Position numbers and translations under genes: made by a program | The notes under the pieces: model-generated | The model's input: the letters and a program-made list of their open reading frames with translations, nothing else | What the model was told of the DNA's origin: nothing | The model's database searches: none | Shown: piece after piece, positions 1 to 9,800 of the stretch | Layout of the letters: each line of letters starts with the position of its first letter | Position numbering within the stretch: position 1 is the first letter of the stretch | Assembly (NCBI GenBank): GCA_021740845.1 | Contig: JAIOYZ010000003.1 | Location: 180,522-244,521 of the forward strand | From: Bacteroidia bacterium | GTDB taxonomy: Bacteria > Bacteroidota > Bacteroidia > UKL13-3 | DNA length: 64,000 nucleotides | Reading direction: 5' to 3'

Positions 1-6
1 TCTTTT

Positions 7-2292
7 ATGAAAAAATTATTAACTATCCCGTTTGTTTTATTGCTAAGTACTTTTGCTTTTGGCCAAGTTGTTCAATTTAATTTTGATAGCAAAGTTACAG
101 TAAGGAATAGCATCGTAGATTCTTTGGATTATCCATTTACTGGTGGATTAAATGCACCTCAATTTTCTAAAATTGATTTAGACGGAGATGGCATTAAAGA
201 CTTATTTGTTTTTGATAGAGTAGGAAATAAAGTGTTGACTTTTTTATATAAAGCGGGCAAATATTCTTATGCACCGCAATACGAAAGTGAGTTCCCACCA
301 TTGTTTAAATGGGTAATTATCAAAGATTACAATTGCGATGGCAAATTGGATATTTTTACAGAAGTAGATTATAATGCACAACCGCAAAAAGACAAGTATG
401 TATCTTCTAACGGTGTTCGTGTGCTAAGAAATGAAAGTACAGTTGCTGGTAAATTTATTTGGAAACAAGATTTGAACCAATTAGAAGATATGGGTTTGGG
501 TTCTTTGCCTCCTAGTAATATTGCCTTGGCAAATTCTGATTTCTCTTCTTTTGAAGACATAGATGGCGATGGTGATTTGGATATTTTACAAATGCCTTTT
601 GGTAAAAACGTTATTACCTATTACCAAAATATGAGCAAGGAAATGAACTATAACTGTGATTCTTTGAAGTATATTTTTAGAGATGAATGTTGGGGATATG
701 CTTCTTATTTAGTGAATTCTAATGGGTTTTACTTGAATGATAATAGCGCTTGCTATAGAAATTATAAAGTAGCTAAACACAATGGAACTACCCTTACACT
801 ATTTGATTCTGATGACGATGGAGATATGGATTTAATCTATGGTGATGTTGGGTTTCAAACTTTGGTTTATTTAGAAAATGGAAAAACTCTTAATTCATTA
901 GGTAGAGATTCAATTATTTCTCAGGATACAATTTTTCCGATGTATTCAACTCCTGCTAGTATCGAGATTTTCCCAGCTTCTTATTTATTGGATGTAGATG
1001 GCGATGCCAAAAAAGACATGTTGGTAGCTCCTAATGCAGAGGTTGCAGCAAAAAATAAGGACATGGTTTTGTTCTATAAAAATACAGGAACAGATAAGAA
1101 GCCTGTTTTTACCTATCAATCTAATGATTTCATTATTGGAAAAACTTTTGATTTAGGCGGGGGAAGCATTCCAAACTTAGTGGATATTGATGGCGACGGC
1201 GATTTAGATTTGGTAATTGCCACTCAAGGTGAATTTACTCAAACTGGAAATGCAAGTGATCGTTTGGTTTTGTATTTAGCAAGTGGTACAAATAGAATTA
1301 CCTATACATTAGCAGATAATAATTTCTTAAATATAAATGGTGTTAGTCCTGCCATTCAAAGAATTGTTCCAACATTTGGTGATTTAACAGGAGATGGAAA
1401 AGCAGATTTATTAATAGGTGATGGAAATGGAAGATTTCATTTTTACGAGAATAATAGCAATGGAACTAGTTATGCTTTTACCAAGAAAAGCGACGATTTT
1501 TTTGGTATGTATGCGGGTGTGTATGCTGCACCACAATTGGTAGACTTAAATAAGGATGGTAAGTTGGATATCGTTTCGGGCAGAAAAAATGGAACTTTGG
1601 TCTATTTTGAAAACTCTGGCTCCACAACGGCCCCTAATTTTACCTCTGCTCCAACCATAGATTCCATTGGGAAAATTAATGTAGCTGAAATGGTTTTAAG
1701 TGGAGGTATTCCTTATTATTTTGATGGATATTCTATACCTCATGTTTGTGATTTGGACAAAGATGGTAACTACGAAATTTTGGTTGGTAGCGAACAAGGA
1801 AGATTATTTATGTACCGCAATTTTGATGCAAATGCCAACCGTGTTTGTGATGAAATTGAGAATGTATTTTCTGATGGTGCAGGAGTAGCTCCAAGTAATA
1901 TGTTTTTTGGTCCTAAAGTTTCTGCGTTTTCTGGCGATGTAGACAAGGATGGTATTCCGGAATTATTTATAGGAAATTCTAGAGGCGGACTCCGTTTGTA
2001 CTCAGCCGATATCAAAGGAGTTATCAGCGGTGTTAAAGAAACAATTGGTTCAAAAAGTAATCTAGTTGTTTATCCAAACCCAGCTCATCAAGAATTATTC
2101 ATACGTTCCGATCGCAATTTAGATGGAATGAGCTATTCTATATACGATATTCTCGGAAATTCGGTTCAAACCGGAAAATTAGATGCCTACCAAACCAATA
2201 TTGATTTAACTGGTATACAACCTGGATTTTACTTACTTAATGCAATTGATGTTAAAGGAAATCAATTTGTTGCAAAGTTTTTGGTAGAATAA
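7..2292 (+). CDS. Secreted FG-GAP/VCBS repeat protein with T9SS sorting domain
   Basis: The 761-residue product opens with a clear signal peptide of about 20 residues ending FAFGQ. The body holds about ten FG-GAP/VCBS-type calcium-loop repeats, each with a DxDGDGxxD-like core (for example DLDGDGIKDLFVF near residue 57, DIDGDGDLDLVIA near 397, DLNKDGKLDIVSG near 517), so an integrin-like beta-propeller is expected. The last 75 residues (VVYPNPAHQELFI to the end) are a type A T9SS C-terminal domain for outer-membrane export and surface anchoring. The ligand cannot be read from the sequence. The ATG lies at the very start of the window, so the promoter is not visible. One copy of the GGTTCAAACC word lies inside the sorting domain. 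Confidence 0.9.
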   Translation: MKKLLTIPFVLLLSTFAFGQVVQFNFDSKVTVRNSIVDSLDYPFTGGLNAPQFSKIDLDGDGIKDLFVFDRVGNKVLTFLYKAGKYSYAPQYESEFPPLFKWVIIKDYNCDGKLDIFTEVDYNAQPQKDKYVSSNGVRVLRNESTVAGKFIWKQDLNQLEDMGLGSLPPSNIALANSDFSSFEDIDGDGDLDILQMPFGKNVITYYQNMSKEMNYNCDSLKYIFRDECWGYASYLVNSNGFYLNDNSACYRNYKVAKHNGTTLTLFDSDDDGDMDLIYGDVGFQTLVYLENGKTLNSLGRDSIISQDTIFPMYSTPASIEIFPASYLLDVDGDAKKDMLVAPNAEVAAKNKDMVLFYKNTGTDKKPVFTYQSNDFIIGKTFDLGGGSIPNLVDIDGDGDLDLVIATQGEFTQTGNASDRLVLYLASGTNRITYTLADNNFLNINGVSPAIQRIVPTFGDLTGDGKADLLIGDGNGRFHFYENNSNGTSYAFTKKSDDFFGMYAGVYAAPQLVDLNKDGKLDIVSGRKNGTLVYFENSGSTTAPNFTSAPTIDSIGKINVAEMVLSGGIPYYFDGYSIPHVCDLDKDGNYEILVGSEQGRLFMYRNFDANANRVCDEIENVFSDGAGVAPSNMFFGPKVSAFSGDVDKDGIPELFIGNSRGGLRLYSADIKGVISGVKETIGSKSNLVVYPNPAHQELFIRSDRNLDGMSYSIYDILGNSVQTGKLDAYQTNIDLTGIQPGFYLLNAIDVKGNQFVAKFLVE
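2163..2172 (+). repeat. GGTTCAAACC element (coding)
   Basis: Copy flanked by TTC and GG, inside the sorting domain of the FG-GAP protein; read as Val-Gln-Thr (NSVQTG). Confidence 0.85.
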
Positions 2293-2362
2293 ATTTATTG
2301 CCAGAGATAAATCAGACTTCTAGAGGTTAAAATTCCATAATATTGCATCAAAATAGAGCAAT

Positions 2363-3553
2363 ATGTACGGAAATTTACAAAATCAGCTACAAGCTGAATT
2401 AAACGAAATTGAAACTGCTGGTTTATACAAACGTGAACGCATTATTGCCTCACCTCAAGGAGCAGAAGTTACACTTGAGAATGGCAAGGATGTTCTTATT
2501 TTTTGTGCCAATAACTATTTAGGATTATCTTCTCACCCGAGGGTTTTAGAAGCTGCAAAAAGAACCATTGATTCTCATGGATATGGAATGAGTTCTGTTC
2601 GTTTTATTTGCGGTACCCAAGACATTCATAAAGCTTTAGAAAAGAAAATTGCCGATTTCCTAGGAACAGAGGATACTATATTATATGCTGCCGCTTTTGA
2701 TGCTAATGGTGGAATTTTTGAACCATTGTTCAATGAGCAAGATGCTATTATTAGCGATGCCTTAAATCATGCAAGTATTATTGATGGGGTGCGTTTGTGT
2801 AAGGCAGAGCGCCATAGATACGAGCATAATAATATGGCTGATTTGGAGGAAAAACTTCAAGCTACTCAGCATTGTCGTAACAGAATTATTGTAACAGATG
2901 GTGTATTTAGTATGGATGGAACCATTGCTCAGCTAGATCATATTGTTGCTCTAGCAGAAAAATACAACTCCTTAATTATGGTTGATGAATGCCATGCAAG
3001 TGGTTTTATGGGTGCCAATGGTAGAGGTACTCATGAATACCGCAACGTAATGGGTAAAATTGATATTATCACAGGAACATTAGGAAAAGCTTTAGGTGGT
3101 GCAATGGGAGGTTTTACATCTGCCAAAAAAGAAATTATTGATATCCTTCGTCAGAGAAGCAGACCATATTTGTTTTCTAATACCTTGGCTCCTGCAATTG
3201 TTGGTGCTAGTATTGAGGTTTTGGATATGTTAACCGAAACGACTGCCTTGCGCGATAAACTATGGGAAAGCACACAATATTTTAGAAAAGCCATGACAGA
3301 AGCTGGTTTTGATATCAAACCTGGAGAGCACCCAATTGTGCCTGTTATGCTTTATGATGCCAAGTTATCACAAGATTTTGCAGCACGTTTATTGGAAGAG
3401 GGAGTTTATGTAGTTGGATTTTATTTCCCTGTTGTTCCAAAAGGTCAAGCTCGTATTCGTGTTCAAATAAGTGCGGGTCATGAGAGAGAGCATTTAGATC
3501 GTGCCATTACGGCCTTTATTAAGGTTGGTAAAGAGCTGGGTGTAATTTCTTAA
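2363..3553 (+). CDS. kbl: Glycine C-acetyltransferase (2-amino-3-ketobutyrate CoA ligase)
   Basis: PLP-dependent enzyme of the alpha-oxoamine synthase family. It interconverts 2-amino-3-oxobutanoate plus CoA with glycine plus acetyl-CoA, the second step of threonine breakdown through threonine dehydrogenase. The 396-residue length is typical. The N-terminus, FCANNYLGL (about 47-55), [10 protein letters not shown] (78-87), [11 protein letters not shown] (132-142), VDECHASGF (207-215), and the PLP-lysine segment [10 protein letters not shown] (K242) follow E. coli Kbl closely from end to end, which separates it from BioF or serine palmitoyltransferase relatives. No threonine dehydrogenase gene is adjacent. 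The stop is followed after 8 nt by an inverted pair of the GGTTCAAACC word. Confidence 0.95.
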   Translation: MYGNLQNQLQAELNEIETAGLYKRERIIASPQGAEVTLENGKDVLIFCANNYLGLSSHPRVLEAAKRTIDSHGYGMSSVRFICGTQDIHKALEKKIADFLGTEDTILYAAAFDANGGIFEPLFNEQDAIISDALNHASIIDGVRLCKAERHRYEHNNMADLEEKLQATQHCRNRIIVTDGVFSMDGTIAQLDHIVALAEKYNSLIMVDECHASGFMGANGRGTHEYRNVMGKIDIITGTLGKALGGAMGGFTSAKKEIIDILRQRSRPYLFSNTLAPAIVGASIEVLDMLTETTALRDKLWESTQYFRKAMTEAGFDIKPGEHPIVPVMLYDAKLSQDFAARLLEEGVYVVGFYFPVVPKGQARIRVQISAGHEREHLDRAITAFIKVGKELGVIS

Positions 3554-3561
3554 AAGGGTTC

Positions 3562-3571
3562 GGTTTGAACC
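3562..3571 (-). repeat. GGTTCAAACC element, post-stop, inverted pair arm 1
   Basis: Reads GGTTTGAACC on the plus strand, preceded by GGGTTC (long form, GAACCC on the complement). It lies 8 nt after the kbl stop and is inverted relative to the copy at 3606. Confidence 0.9.
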
Positions 3572-3605
3572 AAAACGTATTTTCTAAATGTTAAGAGATA
3601 TGCTT

Positions 3606-3615
3606 GGTTCAAACC
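3606..3615 (+). repeat. GGTTCAAACC element, inverted pair arm 2
   Basis: Together with the copy at 3562 it forms a 12-nt inverted repeat (GGTTTGAACCAA and TTGGTTCAAACC) around a loop of about 30 nt. No T-run follows. Confidence 0.9.
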
Positions 3616-3632
3616 CCTGATTGTCAAGTTTG

Positions 3633-3682
3633 GTAACATTAGCTTAACAAACAATTAATATTGGCCTAACGTGCCAGTAACT
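3633..3682 (+). promoter_or_regulatory. Array of five TTAACA-like repeats at 11-bp period (Pho-box-like)
   Basis: GTAACA (3633), TTAACA (3644), TTAATA (3655), CTAACG (3666) and GTAACT (3677) are spaced exactly 11 bp apart, and a weaker TGTCAA lies at 3622. The last unit overlaps the -7 box of the TonB receptor promoter. Direct TTAACA repeats with an 11-bp period are the known binding pattern of PhoP/PhoB-type regulators (the Bacillus Pho box is TTAACA with about 5-nt spacers). A phosphate-starvation role here is inference from pattern only. Confidence 0.6.
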
Positions 3683-3685
3683 TTG
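3678..3685 (+). promoter_or_regulatory. -7 promoter box TAACTTTG
   Basis: TAACTTTG matches the Bacteroidota -7 consensus TAnnTTTG and lies 50 nt before the preferred ATG of the TonB receptor. No convincing -33 TTG is seen at normal spacing, which would fit an activator-dependent promoter using the adjacent repeat array. Confidence 0.55.
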
Positions 3686-3727
3686 CCGTAATTTTGCAAG
3701 GATAGTTTTGTGGCAGTTTCAACGCAT

Positions 3728-6646
3728 ATGAAATTGAGAATAACTATTTTATTATTACTTGTATTCGGGTTAATGCAAGTAAAAGCCGCCGGCACGGGCA
3801 AAATTGCTGGAAAAGTTGTAGATAAGAAGACGGGAGAGGAGCTTATTGGAGTAACCGTAATTATTGAAGGCACTAGTTTTGGTGCAGCAACTGATTTTGA
3901 AGGAAAGTTCATTATTGGAAATCTACAACCGGGAGTTTACAATCTTTCTGCTACTTATGTTTCTTATACCAAGAAAATCATTCAAGGTATAGAGGTTAAG
4001 GCTGGAGAGGTTACTAGTATAAACTTTAGCATTGAAGAATCTCAGAAAGAATTAAATGAAGTTGTAATTAAAGCAGAACTTAAGAAAGAAACTGCTAGTG
4101 CTTTATTGATTCAGCAAAAAAGAAGCACCTCTATTTCGGATGGTATTTCTGCTGATATGATTAAGAAAACTCCTGATGCTACAACAGGTGATGTTATGAA
4201 GAGGGTTAGTGGAACCTCTATTCAGGATAATAAATTTGCTGTTATTAGAGGTCTTAACGATCGTTATAACACTGCCTATATTAATGGTGCACCTTTGCCT
4301 AGTTCTGAAAGTGATAGAAAAGCATTCTCTTTTGATATTATTCCTTCCAATATGTTGGATAATATGGTTATCACCAAAGCAGCTACCCCAGACCTTCCAG
4401 GAGATTTTTCTGGAGGTTTAATTACAATAAATACCAAGGACATTCCTGAGAAAAAATTTATTTCTACCTCATTTGGAGCTAGCTATCATAGCATTTCCAC
4501 TTTCAAAGAAGGAAATACATACAATGGTGGTAAAACAGATTGGTTAGGAATTGATGATGGAACCAGATCAATTCCTTCTGGAATCCCTGCAAGAGGACTT
4601 TATAATGGTCAAGCAATTGACGATAAAATAAATTCTAGCCAACAATTTAATGGAGATTGGAGCACTCAACATATGAGTTCTTTGCCTTTAAATTATTCTA
4701 TGCAGTTCTCAACTGGTAATTCTTATAAACTTAGAAATAGCAAAGATGATTTTGGGTTTATTGTTTCTGCTAGCTATACCAATTCAACTAAAAATTCATA
4801 CGTTGAGCGCAATCAATTTAATAGACCTATCGATGCTATCGATAATCAGATTGTAAGAAGCTACCAAGATTCGATTACCAAGAATGAAACCTTGGTTGGG
4901 TTTATGGCAAATTTTGGATATAAGATTGGAAACAAACATAAAATTGCTTTCAAAAATGCTTTAACAATTAACGGAGAAGACCAAACTATCTTAAGAAGTG
5001 GCTTTGATGATTTTACTAGTGAGCAAATGCCTTTGGTTAAAAACACCTATTATAATTTCTCACAAAGCAGGTTATTAACCTCACAGTTAATAGGTGAGCA
5101 TTTTATTTCTTCTGCAAAAACAAAAGTTAAATGGGTACTTAACAACAATATTATTGATAGGCAAATTCCAGATTTCAGACGTTTTTCAACCTTTTCTACC
5201 TTGATGGATGCAGGAACTGGAGAATATACTCCCTATGCAGCGAAAATTGTAAATAGCAATCCAGATATTACACAAACTGGTAGATTCTTCTCTAATTTAA
5301 ATGAGGTAATTAGAAGTGCAGGAGTTGATTTTCAAAGACCATTGGAGTTTGCATCTGGTAAGAAAATAAAAACTGAGGCAAAAGCAGGAGCATTTATTCA
5401 ACACCGTTCAAGAGATTTCCAAGCAAGAGCTTTCGCTCCAATCTTAAAGTTGAATGGTGCTGAAAGAAATAAATTTTTAGAAGGATCATTGGATACCATG
5501 TTCTTAAGTGATAAGTATTCTAAGAATTTTTACTTTGAAGAAGATTTCCGTGCTCAAGATGAATACTCAGCTAGTTCAGATTTAAAGGCTGGTTATTTAA
5601 TGTTCGACCAAAGAGTTTATTCTAGATTGCGTTTGGTTTATGGTGCTCGTTTTGAGACTTACAAGCAAAAATTGAATTCGTTTGAATTGAATAGTAACCC
5701 ACCAAATCCACTTTCTGTTGATACTGTTTTTAACGATTGGTTGCCTTCTATTAATTTAACATATGAGTTAACTGAAAAAGTAAATATCCGTGCTTCTGCA
5801 TTTAAATCTGTAGCTCGCCCTGAGTTTCGTGAAATTGCTCCTTTTGCCTTTTTCGATTTTAACTTAAATACAGTTGTAACCGGTAAGCCTAACTTAACTC
5901 GTACTAGAATTAAAAACTACGATTTACGTTTTGAATATTACCCTGGTGAAGGTCAGTTATTATCTGCTTCATTATTTTATAAAGATTTCAGCAATCCAAT
6001 TGAGAATGTTTATGAGTTTATTGGTAGCGATGCAACACAAGGATATTCAAGTGATGCTCATGCAACCAATTATGGAATTGAATTGGAGTTAAGAAAAAAC
6101 TTTGGTTTTGTGGATGAGTGGGCAGATACAAAATGGATGAGAAACATGACATTCACTTGTAACTATGCTTATATAGTATCAGAAGTTGTTTTGGATCAAC
6201 AAGTATCTTTAAGCAAATACGGAACTCGTCCTTTACAAGGTCAATCGCCTTATATTTTAAATACAAGTTTACAATATTATGAACCAAAATCTGCTTTATC
6301 GGTAGCTGTGTTTGTAAATAGAATTGGAAGAAGAATTGCTTTTGCAAGATCTAAAAATGGTGAGGTTCCAGATTTATTTGAAAACCCAAGAACGGTTATT
6401 GATTTATCTGTTTCAAAAAGATTAGTTAAAGGTTTAGAAGCAAAAATTGCATTAAACGATCTTTTAGCTCAAGATTTAGTTTTCTACCAAGACAATAATG
6501 GAAACGGCAAATTTGATACTTTCAATAAAGAAATCTTAGTTAATAACGGAACAAGTACTAGCCAGCAACGCGTTGAAATGGACAATATAATGTTCCGTTA
6601 CAAGATGGGGTATACTGTATCATTTAGTTTAAGCTATAAATTCTAG
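3728..6646 (+). CDS. TonB-dependent outer membrane receptor with carboxypeptidase-D-like N-domain
   Basis: Outer-membrane active transporter of 972 residues from this ATG. A GTG 18 nt upstream would only add MAVSTH ahead of the signal peptide MKLRITILLLLVFG, so the ATG is preferred. Order from the ATG: signal peptide (1-21); CarboxypepD_reg-like beta-sandwich (about 25-105, GKIAGKVVDKKTGEELIGVT); plug domain (about 115-235, with VSGTSIQDNKFAVIRGLNDR and GDFSGGLITINT); a long beta-barrel ending in an aromatic residue (SLSYKF). No SusD partner follows. The next gene is a duplicated surface protein behind a terminator and its own Pho-like array, so the two are probably co-regulated rather than co-transcribed. 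The substrate is unknown; a phosphorus compound is an inference from the promoter only. Confidence 0.9.
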   Translation: MKLRITILLLLVFGLMQVKAAGTGKIAGKVVDKKTGEELIGVTVIIEGTSFGAATDFEGKFIIGNLQPGVYNLSATYVSYTKKIIQGIEVKAGEVTSINFSIEESQKELNEVVIKAELKKETASALLIQQKRSTSISDGISADMIKKTPDATTGDVMKRVSGTSIQDNKFAVIRGLNDRYNTAYINGAPLPSSESDRKAFSFDIIPSNMLDNMVITKAATPDLPGDFSGGLITINTKDIPEKKFISTSFGASYHSISTFKEGNTYNGGKTDWLGIDDGTRSIPSGIPARGLYNGQAIDDKINSSQQFNGDWSTQHMSSLPLNYSMQFSTGNSYKLRNSKDDFGFIVSASYTNSTKNSYVERNQFNRPIDAIDNQIVRSYQDSITKNETLVGFMANFGYKIGNKHKIAFKNALTINGEDQTILRSGFDDFTSEQMPLVKNTYYNFSQSRLLTSQLIGEHFISSAKTKVKWVLNNNIIDRQIPDFRRFSTFSTLMDAGTGEYTPYAAKIVNSNPDITQTGRFFSNLNEVIRSAGVDFQRPLEFASGKKIKTEAKAGAFIQHRSRDFQARAFAPILKLNGAERNKFLEGSLDTMFLSDKYSKNFYFEEDFRAQDEYSASSDLKAGYLMFDQRVYSRLRLVYGARFETYKQKLNSFELNSNPPNPLSVDTVFNDWLPSINLTYELTEKVNIRASAFKSVARPEFREIAPFAFFDFNLNTVVTGKPNLTRTRIKNYDLRFEYYPGEGQLLSASLFYKDFSNPIENVYEFIGSDATQGYSSDAHATNYGIELELRKNFGFVDEWADTKWMRNMTFTCNYAYIVSEVVLDQQVSLSKYGTRPLQGQSPYILNTSLQYYEPKSALSVAVFVNRIGRRIAFARSKNGEVPDLFENPRTVIDLSVSKRLVKGLEAKIALNDLLAQDLVFYQDNNGNGKFDTFNKEILVNNGTSTSQQRVEMDNIMFRYKMGYTVSFSLSYKF

Positions 6647-6693
6647 AAAGAAATCTATGTAACATACCCGTGTTGCATAGATTTCATATGCAC

Positions 6694-6731
6694 AAAAGGG
6701 CTCATGTATGAAAAATACGTGGGCCTTTTTC
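6694..6731 (+). terminator. Rho-independent terminator after TonB receptor
   Basis: A long stem (AAAAGGGCTCATGTAT paired with ATACGTGGGCCTTTTT, with a few G.U pairs) closes on a short A-rich loop and runs into a T-rich tract about 50 nt after the receptor stop. Confidence 0.75.
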
Positions 6732-6752
6732 TTGTTTGTCAAAGTGCCCTTG

Positions 6753-6780
6753 TTAACATTTATATAACGTTCTCTTAACC
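6753..6780 (+). promoter_or_regulatory. Array of three TTAAC repeats at 11-bp period (Pho-box-like)
   Basis: TTAACA (6753), ATAACG (6764) and TTAACC (6775) are spaced exactly 11 bp apart, ending 20 nt before a TACTTTCG -7 box. The same arrangement precedes the TonB receptor, suggesting one regulator controls both genes. Confidence 0.6.
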
Positions 6781-6800
6781 TTCAAACAATAGGGTCAGGA

Positions 6801-6808
6801 TACTTTCG
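6801..6808 (+). promoter_or_regulatory. -7 promoter box TACTTTCG
   Basis: The octamer lies 29 nt before the ATG of the duplicated surface protein. The identical octamer precedes pgk and the transketolase genes at similar distances (26 and 36 nt). Confidence 0.55.
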
Positions 6809-6829
6809 AGGCATCAATTAAATGATAAT

Positions 6830-9800
6830 ATGAAAAAGTTTAACCTACTACTATTGGGTTGTTTATTAACCGTTTTTACTTGGGCTCAAAAAGCCAGAAC
6901 TGTTAGTGGTTCTATTACTGCTAACACAACATTTTTCAGCGATACTATCTATACCTTAGATGGTTATGTTTTTGTAAAAAACAATGCTGTATTAACCATC
7001 CAACCTGGAACCATTATTAAAGGTAAATTAGGTGTTAAATCAACACTTATTATTACTCGTAATGGAAGTATTCAAGCAAATGGTACTGCAAATCGTCCAA
7101 TTGTATTTACTTCAGAAAATACTGCAGGTAACCGTAATAAAGGTGATTGGGGTGGAGTAGTAATCTTAGGTAAGGCTGTAATTAACAGACCTACAGATTG
7201 TACAACTTGTCCTGGTGCTACAGTTGCTGCTTCAGAAGCTGGAATTCAAAATGCTGTTGAAGGTGATTTGGACAATGCTAATGGAGATGCTCTCTATGGC
7301 GGAAATGATAATAACCATAGCTCTGGTTCTATGAGTTATGTACGTATTGAATTTGCTGGTACAGTAATTACTCCGGGTAACGAAATCAATGGATTAACCA
7401 TGGGTGCTGTTGGTAAAGGAACAAACCTAGACCATATCCAAGTTTCATTTGCTGATGACGATGGATTTGAGTGGTTTGGTGGAAATGTAAACGCTAAGTA
7501 CTTAGTTTCTCATAGAAATGTAGATGATGATTTGGATACTGACTTTGGTTTCAGTGGTAAAATTCAATTTGCTATTGCACAAAGAGATTCACAATTATTT
7601 GATATCGGTTCTGGTCCTACTACTAATAGTTTTGAATCTGATAATGATGGTTCAGGAACAGAGGCTATGCCTTATACAGATGCAACTTTTTCTAATATTA
7701 CAATAGTTGGGCCTTTGGCTAATGGTACACCATTAGGCTATAGTAACTCTTTCCAAAACGGAGCTAGAATTAGAAGAAATTCGCAAATTGGTGTATTTAA
7801 CTCAATCATCATGGGTTACCCAGATGCAGTATTTATTGATGGTGCAAGAAGTGTAAACAAACACCAAAACGATACCTTATTATTTAAGAATAATATTTTA
7901 GCTGGAAACTTAAGAGCTGTAAATGGTTCTACTTCTGGTGGATCTAATCCTGGTTTAACAAGAAGCAAAGTTTTTGCTAGTGCTAACGACTCAGTAGGAA
8001 ATGCCCTAAGTGTTTTATCAAATCCTTTTGGATACATCAATCCTGATTTTACTCCTGCTACAGGTTCTTTAGCTAATACTGGAGCTTCTTTTATTGGAAC
8101 AAAAATTAGCGATCCTTTCTTTACTCCAACAACTTATAGAGGTGCTATGGGTTCTGAAGATTGGACAAATTGCTGGTGTAATTTTGATCCACAAAACGCT
8201 GATTATTCTACTGGTAATTTAAACAATATGCCTTTGGTTTATAATGCTGGTAAAGATTCTGCAATCTGTGCTGGTAAATCATTAGTTATTGGACAAACAT
8301 TAACTGGTGCTTACAAAGCTATGTGGTCGCCTGCTGCTGGTTTAAGTTCTACAACAGCTGCAAGACCAACTGCCAATCCAACAACTACTACAATGTATTA
8401 TGTTACTATATCAGATTCAATTACTGGTTGTTCTTTAATGGATAGTATCTTGGTAACTGTTAATCCAGCTCCAGCTGCTAACTTCACAAGTGTTTCTGGT
8501 GCTGCTGGTTTAGTTACATTTACAAATACTTCAACTAATTCAACTACTTATTCTTGGAATTTTGGTGATGGTGGAACTTCAACCGTTCAAAACCCAACTC
8601 ATACCTATGCTGCAAACGGTGTTTACAATGTAACCCTAAATGCAATAAGTGGTGCTTGTTCTAACTTAACTTCTCGTCAAGTTATTGCTGCTGGTATTGC
8701 TTCACCTGTAAGAGCAATCACTGGTGATATCACTTCTAATGTTACTTTCTATAACGATACCATTTATATTATAAACGGTTATACTTATGTTAAGAACAAT
8801 GCTACATTAACTATACAACCTGGTACTATCATTAAAGGTGGTGCAAACAAAGCTTGTTTAATTATTACCAGAAATGGTAGCATTATGGCTAATGGAACAA
8901 AAAACCAACCTATTGTTTTCACTTCTAATCAGCCAGCAGGTAGCCGTAACAAAGGTGATTGGGGTGGAGTTGTTATCTTAGGTAAAGCTGTTATTAACAG
9001 ACCTACAGATTGTACAACTTGTCCTGGTGCAACAGTTGCTGCTTCTGAAGCAGGAATTCAAAATGCAATTGAAGGTGATTTAGATAATGCTAGTGGTGAT
9101 GCTTTATATGGTGGAAATGATAATAACCATAGCTCTGGTTCTTTGAGTTTCGTTCGTATTGAATATGCTGGTACAGTAATCACTCCTGGTAACGAAATCA
9201 ATGGATTAACCATGGGTGCTGTTGGTAAAGGAACAAATTTAGACCATATCCAAGTTTCATTTGCTGATGACGATGGATTTGAGTGGTTTGGTGGAAATGT
9301 AAACGCTAAATACTTAGTTTCTCATAGAAATGTAGATGATGATTTGGATACTGACTTTGGTTTCAGCGGTAAAATTCAATTTGCTATTGCACAAAGAGAT
9401 TCACAATTATTTGATATCGGTTCTGGTCCTACAACTAATGGTTTCGAATCTGATAACGATGGTTCAGGAACAGAAGCAAAGCCATATACAGATGCTACTT
9501 TCTCAAATGTTACAGTTTTAGGTCCTTTGGCTAACGGTGTTCCATTAAGCTATAGTAACTCTTTCCAAAACGGAGCAAGAATTAGAAGAAATTCACAAAT
9601 TGCTTTGTTTAACTCTATCATCATGGGTTACCCAGATGCAGTTTTCATTGATGGTGCAAGAAGCGTTAACAAATTACAAAACGATACCTTATTGTTTAAA
9701 AACAATTTATTGGCAGGTAACTTAAGAGCTATCAATGGTTCTACTTCTGGTGGTTCTAATCCTAGTACTACAAGAAGCAAAATTTTTGCAAGCAACAATG

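Noticed and set aside
3710..3727. GTG at 3710 as start of the TonB receptor
   Set aside because: It adds MAVSTH before an otherwise standard signal peptide; the ATG at 3728 is better.
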